From NCBI GenBank assembly GCA_019419525.1, contig DXZU01000038.1:69-45755 (forward strand): DNA of 45,687 bases. Reading direction: 5' to 3'. A program made the translations under genes and the position numbers. This DNA is from Collinsella sp. Its GTDB lineage: Bacteria; Actinomycetota; Coriobacteriia; Coriobacteriales; Coriobacteriaceae. This document shows, one piece after another, positions 31,498-38,561 of the stretch (the stretch's first letter is position 1; each line of letters begins with the position of its first letter). Under the pieces are notes generated by a model, which ran no database searches, was not told the origin of the DNA, and saw only the letters and a list, made by a program, of their open reading frames with translations.

Positions 31498-32916
31498 CTA
31501 GAAGATCCGGCGCAGGTCTCCGCGGTTGAGGGCTTCGTCGAAGAGGTGCTTGAACACCACGCTGCCGTGCAGACCGTCGTGCTCGAACTCGTTGGTCACC
31601 CAGGCATGCGAGTTGCCCACGCGGCTGAGCGTGTCGAGCTGCATGCTCGAGTCCACGTACATGTCATCGAAGTACACCGCGGCCTGCAGGGGCACCTCGT
31701 TGCACGCCAGGCGCTGCGGGTCGTAGATCTTGTCCCAGCTGGTGTCTTCCATCAGCAGATCCATCGCCGGCTTGAAGGGCTTAAGTTCGGGCATCTGCTC
31801 AAACATCCACGGGAACATGGCCTCGCCGGTAAACATGAGCGGTCGCGCGAGCGTGTCGAACTCGGCACGGTGTGCCTTCTCTTCTGCCGCGGCCCAGCGA
31901 ATGGGCATGGTGTCGCCGTCGGCGTAGATGAACTCCTGAAGCGTCCAGTACAGCGGATTCGTGCGCGTGTTGGTGCGCTCGAAGGCGCGCATCAAAAAGC
32001 TGTCGGATACCGAGGCGTCGCAGGTCAGCGTGCCGTCGCCATCAACAAAAGCGTGATCGATAATCCAATGCATGCGCTCAAAGCTCGGCTTCATGCCAAA
32101 GTCGCTGCCCATGAGCTGTAGGCGCTCGACCGTCATTGGCGAGCCGTCGGGCAGCACGGGCTTCTGAGCCTCGAGCGCATCGGCCAGGGCTGCCACGCGC
32201 TCGACGTCAGCGGGGTAGCGATCGTAATACTGCTGCGTCTTGGCGGCCATGCGCGGGAAGGTGTGCGCGTAGACCTCGCTGGCGCTCGCCGGCACGTGCG
32301 GAATGCCACCACAGGTAAAGCTTGCCGCCACGCCCTCGGGGAAGAGCGACAGATAGCTCAGCGTCAAAAAGCCGCCGTAGCTCTGCCCGAGCGTGACCCA
32401 CGGCTTGCCGCCAAAGCCCACCAGGCGCAGGTACTCAAAATCGTGCACGATGGAGCTGGCGAGGTGACGCTTGAGGAAGTCCGCCTGCGAGCGTGCTGTA
32501 TCGGCGCCGGCGGCCGTTGCGCGATCACCCAGTGCCTTGATCGTGCGTCCGTCCACGCAGCTACTGCGTCCGGTGCCGCGCTGGTCGGGAAGGACCACGC
32601 GGAAGTGCTTGACGGCCTCCTCGATCCAGCCGTCGCTTGTGGGCGACAGCGGACGCGGGCTCTCGCCGCCGGGGCCGCCCTGCAAAAACAGGAGCAGCGG
32701 CAGATCGTCGTTGATGCGGTCGGGCGCGCAAACCACACGGTAGAAGAGCTTGATGCTCTCGGGCGCGCCGGCGATGGGTGTCGGTATAGCGCCGCGGCGC
32801 ATGGTGCTGCCGACGGCCAGGAGCATCGGCTCCAGGCCGCGCCAGTCGAGGGGGACGTCGATGCTGTGGTCCTCGACATACAGGCCGGGGACGTGGTACG
32901 AAGTGATGAGGGCCAT
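31498..32916 (-). CDS. Proline iminopeptidase-type alpha/beta hydrolase
   Basis: Protein of 472 residues of peptidase family S33. The oxyanion-hole motif is QGGPGGESPRP near residue 80, the DQRGTGRS motif follows near residue 110, the nucleophile is the Ser of GQSYGG near residue 175, and a C-terminal EFEHDGLHG supplies the catalytic His; a cap domain of about 200 residues separates them. It would release N-terminal proline (or another residue) from peptides in the cytoplasm; no signal peptide is seen. I chose the ATG at 32916 (MALITSYHV) with GGAAGAC upstream; the open frame extends 27 codons further without a site. It lies antiparallel between proB and proA, which supports a proline role. 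Confidence 0.88.
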   Translation of the reverse strand: MALITSYHVPGLYVEDHSIDVPLDWRGLEPMLLAVGSTMRRGAIPTPIAGAPESIKLFYRVVCAPDRINDDLPLLLFLQGGPGGESPRPLSPTSDGWIEEAVKHFRVVLPDQRGTGRSSCVDGRTIKALGDRATAAGADTARSQADFLKRHLASSIVHDFEYLRLVGFGGKPWVTLGQSYGGFLTLSYLSLFPEGVAASFTCGGIPHVPASASEVYAHTFPRMAAKTQQYYDRYPADVERVAALADALEAQKPVLPDGSPMTVERLQLMGSDFGMKPSFERMHWIIDHAFVDGDGTLTCDASVSDSFLMRAFERTNTRTNPLYWTLQEFIYADGDTMPIRWAAAEEKAHRAEFDTLARPLMFTGEAMFPWMFEQMPELKPFKPAMDLLMEDTSWDKIYDPQRLACNEVPLQAAVYFDDMYVDSSMQLDTLSRVGNSHAWVTNEFEHDGLHGSVVFKHLFDEALNRGDLRRIF

Positions 32917-33028
32917 GTGAGTCTTCCGTTCGTTGCGGTGTTTCGGGTTGACCAATTCTACCGCCGCGGGCGAGGCCATGCGCAAATCGGCTACCATGGT
33001 TGCAAACTTCTAGGAGAAAGGGCCGCCC

Positions 33029-34315
33029 ATGTCGGTCGATATAGCCACGTATGTCCACGATCTTGCCGTTGCCGCTAAGGCAGCGTCGGCCTCGCTTGCC
33101 ACGGCGAGCGACGAGCAGCGCCAGGAGGCCGTGCGCGCCATGGCCGCAGCACTGCGCAACGGTGTCGACTCCATCGTCGCCGCCAACGAGCTCGATATGT
33201 CCGCCGCGCGCGATGCGGGGACCTCGGCGGGGCTCCTCGACCGTCTGCTGCTGACGCCCGAGCGCGTCGAGGGTATGGCCGCCGGCCTGGAGAAGCTCGC
33301 CGAGCTGCCCGATCCTGTCGGCCGCGTGCTCGACCACCGCGTGCTCGCAAGCGGCGTGGACCTCACCCGCGTGAGCGTGCCGTTGGGCCTAGTCGCCATG
33401 GTGTACGAGGCGCGCCCCAACGTGACGGCCGACGCCGCGGGCATCTGCATCCGCACCGGCAACGCCTGCATTCTGCGCGGCGGCTCGCTGGCCTATCACT
33501 CGTGTGCCATGATTGCCGAACTGCTGGCCGATGCGCTCGAGGCCAAGGGCTTCCCGCGCGAGGCCGTGTCGATGATCGAGTCTACCGACCGCGAGGCCAC
33601 CGGCGAGCTCATGAAGCTCCGCGGCGTCGTCGATGTGCTCATTCCGCGTGGCGGTGCGGGCCTGATCCAGCGCTGCGTGCGCGAGTCGCTCGTTCCGGTG
33701 ATCGAGACGGGCACGGGTAACTGCCACATCTACGTGCATGAATCCGCCGACTTCGATAAAGCACTCAACATTATCGTCAATGCCAAGACCCAGCGCGTGG
33801 GCGTGTGCAATGCTGCCGAGTCGCTGCTGGTCGACCGTGCCGTGGCCGATGCGTTTTTGCCCGCGGTCGTGGCCGTGCTGCATGACCACGGCGTGCTCAT
33901 TCACGGCGACGAGGCCACGTGCGCCGCATGCGCCGACGCCGGGCTTGCCGAGGGCGATGACTACGTTGCCGCGACTGAGGAGGACTGGGGTCGCGAGTAT
34001 CTGGCGCTCGAGATGAGCGTGAAGGTCGTGGCGAACGAGGACGAGGCCATCGCGCACATCAACCGCTACGGCACGATGCACTCCGAGGCCATCGTTGCAG
34101 AGGACACGGATGCTTGCGAGCGCTTCCTGGACGAGGTCGATGCCTCGGCCGTGTATGCCAACGCCAGCACGCGCTTTACCGACGGCGGCGAGTTTGGCCT
34201 GGGCGCCGAGATTGGCATCTCGACCCAAAAGCTCCACGCCCGCGGCCCCTTTGCCGCCGAGGCCCTCACCACCTACAAATACAAGCTCCGCGGCACCGGC
34301 CAGGTCCGCCCCTAA
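33029..34315 (+). CDS. proA: Gamma-glutamyl phosphate reductase
   Basis: Protein of 428 residues. It reduces gamma-glutamyl phosphate to glutamate-5-semialdehyde with NADPH, the second step of proline synthesis. The family motifs include VPLGLVAMVYEARPNVTADAA near residue 117, RGGSLAYHS near residue 150, VIETGTGNCHIYVHESAD near residue 223, and the catalytic Cys in RVGVCNAAESLLVD near residue 257; the end carries TRFTDGGEFGLGAEIGISTQ. The ATG at 33029 has AGGAGAAAGG. A palindromic repeat begins 18 nt after the stop. proC is not in the window. Confidence 0.95.
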   Translation: MSVDIATYVHDLAVAAKAASASLATASDEQRQEAVRAMAAALRNGVDSIVAANELDMSAARDAGTSAGLLDRLLLTPERVEGMAAGLEKLAELPDPVGRVLDHRVLASGVDLTRVSVPLGLVAMVYEARPNVTADAAGICIRTGNACILRGGSLAYHSCAMIAELLADALEAKGFPREAVSMIESTDREATGELMKLRGVVDVLIPRGGAGLIQRCVRESLVPVIETGTGNCHIYVHESADFDKALNIIVNAKTQRVGVCNAAESLLVDRAVADAFLPAVVAVLHDHGVLIHGDEATCAACADAGLAEGDDYVAATEEDWGREYLALEMSVKVVANEDEAIAHINRYGTMHSEAIVAEDTDACERFLDEVDASAVYANASTRFTDGGEFGLGAEIGISTQKLHARGPFAAEALTTYKYKLRGTGQVRP

Positions 34316-34333
34316 ACCCCTCGTAAACGAAAA

Positions 34334-34370
34334 CCGCCACAAAGGTGCCTGTCCCCTTTGTGGTGGTTTT
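34334..34370. repeat. CCACCACAAAGG palindromic repeat, copy 6 (bidirectional terminator-like)
   Basis: Arms CCGCCACAAAGG (34334-34345, one mismatch) and CCTTTGTGGTGG (34355-34366). TTTT follows on the plus strand and AAA precedes. It lies 18 nt past the proA stop and 8 nt from the stop of the converging HD gene. Confidence 0.85.
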
Positions 34371-34374
34371 GGAA

Positions 34375-34974
34375 TTAAGCCTGAAAGGTGTCGCGGTCGG
34401 GGGCGAAGGACTGCATGGCCGCGATGGTACGGTCGAAGAGTTCGGGGAGCTCCCAGCCCAGCATCTCGGCACCCTGCGTAATCACGTCGCGCGAGCAGCC
34501 GGCGGCAAAGCGCTTGTCCTTGAACTTTTTCTTGAGCGACTTGGTCGTAAAGTCCATGACGCTCTTACTCGGACGCATGATGACGGCAGCACCGATCAGG
34601 CCGGTGAGCTCGTCGCAGGCAAACAGGATCTTTTCCATCTGCAGCTCGGGCTTGGGCAGCGAGGTGTTGAAGTCCGACGTGTGCGTCTGGATGGCGCGAA
34701 TGAGCTCGGGAGACGCACCTTCGCCCTCAAGAATCTCGGCAGCATAGATGGTGTGGTTCATGGGGTCGTCCTCATGCTCCTCCCAATCTAGGTCGTGCAG
34801 CAGACCGACGATGCCCCAAAACTCCTCGTTCTCGGGGTCGAACTCGCGCGCAAAGTAGCGCATGGTGCCCTCGACCGTCTCGCCGTGGGTGATGTGGAAT
34901 GGGTCCTTGTTGTGCTCGTTGAGCAGTTCGAACGCGCGATCGCGGGTGATTCCGGCGGTAAGCAGCTCTGCCAT
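34375..34974 (-). CDS. HD-domain phosphohydrolase
   Basis: Protein of 199 residues with one HD domain. Metal-binding residues are H30 in FHITHGE, H60-D61 in LLHDLDWEEHEDD and a later D in FACDELTGL, the order H...HD...D of the superfamily. Such proteins hydrolyse phosphate esters or nucleotides; the substrate is unknown. The C-terminal half has a Lys-rich loop (TKSLKKKFKDKRFAAGC) that is probably surface exposed. The ATG at 34974 has AAGGAG upstream. carD lies upstream on the same strand, separated by a palindromic repeat acting as a terminator, so the genes are probably independent. Confidence 0.85.
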   Translation of the reverse strand: MAELLTAGITRDRAFELLNEHNKDPFHITHGETVEGTMRYFAREFDPENEEFWGIVGLLHDLDWEEHEDDPMNHTIYAAEILEGEGASPELIRAIQTHTSDFNTSLPKPELQMEKILFACDELTGLIGAAVIMRPSKSVMDFTTKSLKKKFKDKRFAAGCSRDVITQGAEMLGWELPELFDRTIAAMQSFAPDRDTFQA

Positions 34975-35035
34975 GACAGACTCCTTGTGTTCGTAGGTGT
35001 CGATAAGAATGAATACTACTAGAACGACTAGAACG

Positions 35036-35079
35036 AAAAAACCACCACAAAGGTGCCTGTCCCCTTTGTGGTGGTTTTT
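35036..35079. repeat. CCACCACAAAGG palindromic repeat, copy 7 (terminator-like)
   Basis: Perfect arms at 35042-35053 and 35063-35074. A6 before and T5 after, so T-runs on both strands; 17 nt from the carD stop on the minus strand. Confidence 0.85.
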
Positions 35080-35091
35080 GGCGCGGATGGG

Positions 35092-35577
35092 TTAGTTGAG
35101 GGCGGCTTGGGCTAGGCGGGCTTCGGCGGCCTCCTCGGTGACGCCCAATGCCACGGCGAACTCCTCGATGGAGCGGCGCTTGGCTTCCTTGAGTACACGC
35201 ATATAGTAAGAGCTGGGCTTTTTATCGGCTTCCTCGGCCTGGCGAATGCGGTGCATCATGGTCTTTGCCACGCGGACCGTCTCGGGCGCGCCCAGCTTGA
35301 GCTGCTGCTTAAAGTGTGTCTCTTCAAGCGAGCTGTTGCGCTCGGTAAAGGTGTCGCACTCCAGCTCGTCATAGTGGCTCAGCAGATGCTCGGCATCTTG
35401 CTGAGAGATGGCGGCATGCAGACGGTCGGCCTGCGCCACGGGGTACATAAGGATCGTCTGCGCATGCCCCTGCTTGGCCTCGAGCAACAACATGGGCTGC
35501 GGCGTGTCGTCCCTAAAACCGACGACGGTGCAGACTCCCTGACCCGGATGAATGACGTGTTGACCGATTGAGAACAT
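35092..35577 (-). CDS. carD: CarD-family RNA-polymerase-binding regulator
   Basis: Protein of 161 residues. The N-terminal 55 residues are the CarD/TRCF RNA-polymerase-interaction domain (FSIGQHVIHPGQGVCTVVGF, then strands to LMYPVAQADRL), and the rest is the helical DNA-contacting domain (about 60-160, including VAKTMMHRIRQAEEADKKPSSYYMRVLKEAKR-like helices). CarD proteins bind the beta subunit and stabilise open promoter complexes, notably at rRNA promoters in actinobacteria. GGAGG lies 5 nt before the ATG. It is divergent from argS across a 342-bp gap. Confidence 0.9.
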   Translation of the reverse strand: MFSIGQHVIHPGQGVCTVVGFRDDTPQPMLLLEAKQGHAQTILMYPVAQADRLHAAISQQDAEHLLSHYDELECDTFTERNSSLEETHFKQQLKLGAPETVRVAKTMMHRIRQAEEADKKPSSYYMRVLKEAKRRSIEEFAVALGVTEEAAEARLAQAALN

Positions 35578-35919
35578 GCTACCTCCAACTTATACGAATT
35601 TACGTATGTCTAGAATAACACGCTGACGTGCGCAAATCCTCGCTTTATGCAGGAAAAGCACACAACTCTGATAGGTAAGAGTATTCGATAAAAGACACAG
35701 CTCATTCACACCTTTATGCATTTTCAACGCGTGCATAATCTGCAGGCAGACCGGCATCTTTGAGTGACTCCATACAAGCTGTAGTCAATTTTGTGCATAT
35801 GCAATTTCGATTGGCTTTACCCTGCGACAGTGCCCCTCGCTTGTGATAGAGTGCTACAAACTCTGGCTTTTGCCCTACGAGTGACCAAGAGCTCGGGGGC
35901 TTTAACACAAGGAGGATCT
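35578..35919. promoter_or_regulatory. Divergent carD-argS intergenic region
   Basis: This 342-bp, AT-rich gap must hold both promoters. A candidate for argS is GCGACA (35824-35829)/TAGAGT (35847-35852), 17-bp spacing. TGCATA-type palindromes recur: TTATGCA...TGCATAA at 35713-35737 and TGCATATGCA at 35793-35802. ATACG/CGTAT arms (35592-35596, 35603-35607) lie just upstream of the carD ribosome site. No solid gene was found. Confidence 0.4.
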
Positions 35920-37773
35920 ATGCCCGAGAAGATTGAAGAGCTGGTACGCGCTGCGCTTGCTGCGGCCCAGGAGGCCGGCGACCTTTCCGCATTTGAACTT
36001 GACGATTGCGCTATCGAACGACCGGCTGACACTTCTCATGGCGAGTGGACCTCTACCATGGCCCTGAAGTCCGCCAAGCTGGCCCACTGCGCCCCGCGCA
36101 AGATCGCCGAGGCCATCGTTGCCCATATGCCCGAGGACCCCGCGATTGAGAAGGTCGAAATCGCGGGCCCCGGCTTCATCAACTTCTACCTCTCCGTCGC
36201 CGTCAAGAATGCCATCTTTGGCGAGGCTCGCGAGAAGGGCATGGACTTCGCTAAGTCCAACGTCGGTGGTGGCCTGAAGACCCAGGTCGAGTTCGTTTCC
36301 GCTAACCCCGTCGGCCCCATGCACATCGGTCACGGCCGCTGGGCCGCTCTGGGCGACTCCCTTTGCCGTGTTATGGACCACGCCGGTTACGACATCCAGC
36401 GTGAGTTCTACATCAATGACCACGGCTCTCAGATGAACACCTTCGGCAACTCCATCAGCACGCGCTATATGCAGCTTGCCGACATCATCGCCAAGCAGGG
36501 CGTTGATATCGACGAGGCTCACAAGCTGCTGATCGCCGACCGTGACGCCTTTGTTGCCGACGAGAACGACGAGCATCCCGAGACCCATCCGTATCAGGAC
36601 AACTTTGCCGAGACTCTGGGCAAGGACTCCTACGGCGGCGACTACATCATCGACGAGGCCGCCGAGTTCTGGCGCACCGACGGCGATAAGTGGGTCAACG
36701 CCGATCCTCAGGAGCGCATGGAGAGCTTCCGCGAGCGCGGCTATGTAAAGATGGTCGATAACATGCGCGACCTTTGCCATGCCGTCAATTGCGACTTCGA
36801 TCGTTGGTTCTCCGAGCGCTCGCTGTATGTGAAGGACACCGAGGGCGAGACCGCCGGCACCTCCGCCGTCGACCGCGCTTTTGAGAAGCTCGACAAGATG
36901 GGCTATCTCTACACCAAGGACGGCGCCCTGTGGTTCCGCTCCACCGACCTGGGCGATGACAAGGACCGCGTTCTGATCAAGTCCGATGGCGAGTACACCT
37001 ACTTCGCCTCCGACGTTGCCTATCACTGGGATAAGTTCCAGCGCGTCGACCACGTCATCGACATCTGGGGTGCCGACCACCACGGCTACATCGAGCGCGT
37101 CCGCTGCGTCTGCGACGCTCTTGGCTATCCCGGCAAGTTTGAGGTTCTGCTGGGCCAGCTCGTCAACCTGCTGCGCAACGGCAAGCCCGTCCGTATGTCC
37201 AAGCGTAAGGGCACCATGGTGACCCTGCAGGAGCTCGTCGACGAGGTCGGCTCCGACGCTGCCCGTTACACCCTCATCTCCAAGAGCTCCAACCAGATGG
37301 TCGACTTCGATATTGAGGCCGTCAAGAAGCGCGACAACTCCAACCCGGTGTACTACGTGCAGTACGCTCACGCCCGCGTGTGCTCCATCCTGCGCCGTGC
37401 CGCTGACGTTACGCCCGAGCAGGCTGACGAGATGGGCATGAAGGCCATCGCCGCCAAGGCCATCGGTGAGAACGTCGATTACTCGCTGCTGACCGACCCG
37501 ACCGAGCTCGCCCTTTCGCGCAAGCTCAACGAGCTCACCGACCTCATCGCCAGCTGCGCTCGCGACCGCGCCCCGTTCCGTCTGACGCACTTTGCTGAGG
37601 AACTCGCCGGCGACTTCCACAGCTTCTACGCTGCCTGTCAGGTGCTGCCGAGCGAGGGCCGTCCCGTCGACCCCGAGCTTTCGCGTGCCCGTCTGGCCGC
37701 TTGCGATGCCGTCCGTGTGACGCTCGCCCTGGTGCTCACCCTCGTTGGCGTTTCCGCGCCCGAGCAGATGTAA
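35920..37773 (+). CDS. argS: Arginyl-tRNA synthetase
   Basis: Protein of 617 residues. Class I synthetase charging tRNA-Arg. An N-terminal Add-1 domain (about 1-110) precedes the catalytic core with the HIGH-equivalent MHIGHG near residue 135 in NPVGPMHIGHGRW, the insert YINDHGSQM, a WGADHHGYIERV motif near residue 385 and an RMSKRKGT motif near residue 424 in place of KMSKS. The C-terminal anticodon-binding DALR-type domain holds YVQYAHARVCSILRRA. I chose the ATG at 35920 because AAGGAGG lies 5 nt upstream; the frame is open for 43 codons earlier. It has its own terminator at 37819-37853. Confidence 0.95.
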   Translation: MPEKIEELVRAALAAAQEAGDLSAFELDDCAIERPADTSHGEWTSTMALKSAKLAHCAPRKIAEAIVAHMPEDPAIEKVEIAGPGFINFYLSVAVKNAIFGEAREKGMDFAKSNVGGGLKTQVEFVSANPVGPMHIGHGRWAALGDSLCRVMDHAGYDIQREFYINDHGSQMNTFGNSISTRYMQLADIIAKQGVDIDEAHKLLIADRDAFVADENDEHPETHPYQDNFAETLGKDSYGGDYIIDEAAEFWRTDGDKWVNADPQERMESFRERGYVKMVDNMRDLCHAVNCDFDRWFSERSLYVKDTEGETAGTSAVDRAFEKLDKMGYLYTKDGALWFRSTDLGDDKDRVLIKSDGEYTYFASDVAYHWDKFQRVDHVIDIWGADHHGYIERVRCVCDALGYPGKFEVLLGQLVNLLRNGKPVRMSKRKGTMVTLQELVDEVGSDAARYTLISKSSNQMVDFDIEAVKKRDNSNPVYYVQYAHARVCSILRRAADVTPEQADEMGMKAIAAKAIGENVDYSLLTDPTELALSRKLNELTDLIASCARDRAPFRLTHFAEELAGDFHSFYAACQVLPSEGRPVDPELSRARLAACDAVRVTLALVLTLVGVSAPEQM

Positions 37774-37818
37774 GCTACGGGTCATTTGACCGTACAGACT
37801 TGGTTTAACTAAGCCTTG

Positions 37819-37853
37819 AAAGCCCGATCTCCCACGGAGGTCGGGCTTTTTGC
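37819..37853 (+). terminator. Intrinsic terminator after argS
   Basis: AAGCCCGA (37820-37827) pairs with TCGGGCTT (37841-37848) with 13 loop bases, followed by a T-run. Confidence 0.85.
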
Positions 37854-37905
37854 GTTTGGTGAGACTATTTGGTTTGCTGGGAAATGCTACCAAATCGCAA
37901 CTATA

Positions 37906-38039
37906 CCGGTTTACGGGGCTGAATCGCCAACTGGCGAGCATGGTGCCAATAGCAAAATTAAACCCGCAGGTAGATGGCTTATTGTTTATTGAAAATGCAG
38001 GGTATGGTTGGCTTGCAGCATTCTGGCCCCGTAATCCGG
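37906..38039. repeat. Palindromic element with CCGCAGGT core, copy 2
   Basis: Terminal arms CCGGTTTACGGGGC (37906-37919) and its near-complement (38026-38039, one mismatch) enclose a core CCGCAGGTAG at 37964 followed by GGCTTATTGTTTATTGA and AAGGGTATGG-like GCAGGGTATGG. The arms are unrelated to those of copy 1. Confidence 0.75.
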
Positions 38040-38063
38040 CGTAGTTTTGAAAATTGTCTCTTG

Positions 38064-38090
38064 GGGACGGAGGAAAATGGATCATTTTTG
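38064..38090. repeat. GGGGACGGAGGAAAA-type REP-like sequence
   Basis: GGGGACGGAGGAAAATGG followed by ATCATTTTT, with AAAAT/ATTTT able to pair. Shares the GGGACGG head with the repeats at 15124 and 27882. Confidence 0.5.
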
Positions 38091-38140
38091 TCTCGCGGAG
38101 GGGTGGCGCGGACCCGTCCGCCGCGAATCGTGCCCATCTC

Positions 38141-38257
38141 CTACGTTTTGCCGCATACCCCGAACCATACCGTAAAGTTCGATATAAAACCGCAGGTAGC
38201 GGACTCGCTGTTTTTGATAAAACAAGGGTATGGTCAGGGGTCCGGGGGCAAGCGTAG
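38141..38257. repeat. Palindromic element with CCGCAGGT core, copy 3
   Basis: Terminal arms CTACGTTTTGCC (38141) and GGCAAGCGTAG (to 38257), imperfect further in, enclose AAAACCGCAGGTAG at 38186 followed by GGACTCGCTGTTTTTGATAA and AAGGGTATGG. The core is closely shared with copy 2, the arms are not. Confidence 0.75.
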
Positions 38258-38344
38258 TAGATAGGCGCGTTTCGTGACACGGCGAATCCCGACGCCACGG
38301 ATTTGCTCCTTAGTCGCTCCATTTCAAGGCGCCTTAGGGGAAGA

Positions 38345-38387
38345 ATGTCCCTTTTGACTAGTCGTTTAAGAACGTCCCCAATGACTA
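38345..38387. repeat. GGGGAC-type REP-like repeat, exact copy of 18820-18851
   Basis: 38356-38387 is base-for-base identical over 32 nt to 18820-18851 (begins GACTAGTCGTTTAAGAACGT). It ends just before the rho promoter. Confidence 0.8.
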
Positions 38388-38389
38388 AG

Positions 38390-38417
38390 TTGCAGGTGGC
38401 GGCGGTTGTGTTACACT
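38390..38417 (+). promoter_or_regulatory. rho promoter
   Basis: TTGCAG (38390-38395) and TACACT (38412-38417), 16-bp spacing; gives a leader of about 140 nt with hairpins TCCGTC/GACGGA (38462-38480) and CCCTG/CAGGG (38501-38519). The -35 abuts the REP-like repeat. Confidence 0.5.
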
Positions 38418-38561
38418 AACGCTGCGTATATGACGCAAATATCTCGATACAGATCAATGATGTCCGTCGGTATTTGACGGAGCTAGACTGTTTAGCCGCC
38501 CTGAAGGTTTATGCAGGGAGCATGTGATCACAGGGCTTGAAAAGAAAGTTGAGCAAACACT

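Noticed and set aside
6290..35079. CRISPR array
   Set aside because: The repeats are dispersed, singly placed, palindromic and after stop codons; there is no regular repeat-spacer pattern.
35714..35908. 64-codon minus-strand frame between carD and argS
   Set aside because: No ribosome site, and it overlaps the likely argS promoter. The C-terminal part looks protein-like by composition only.
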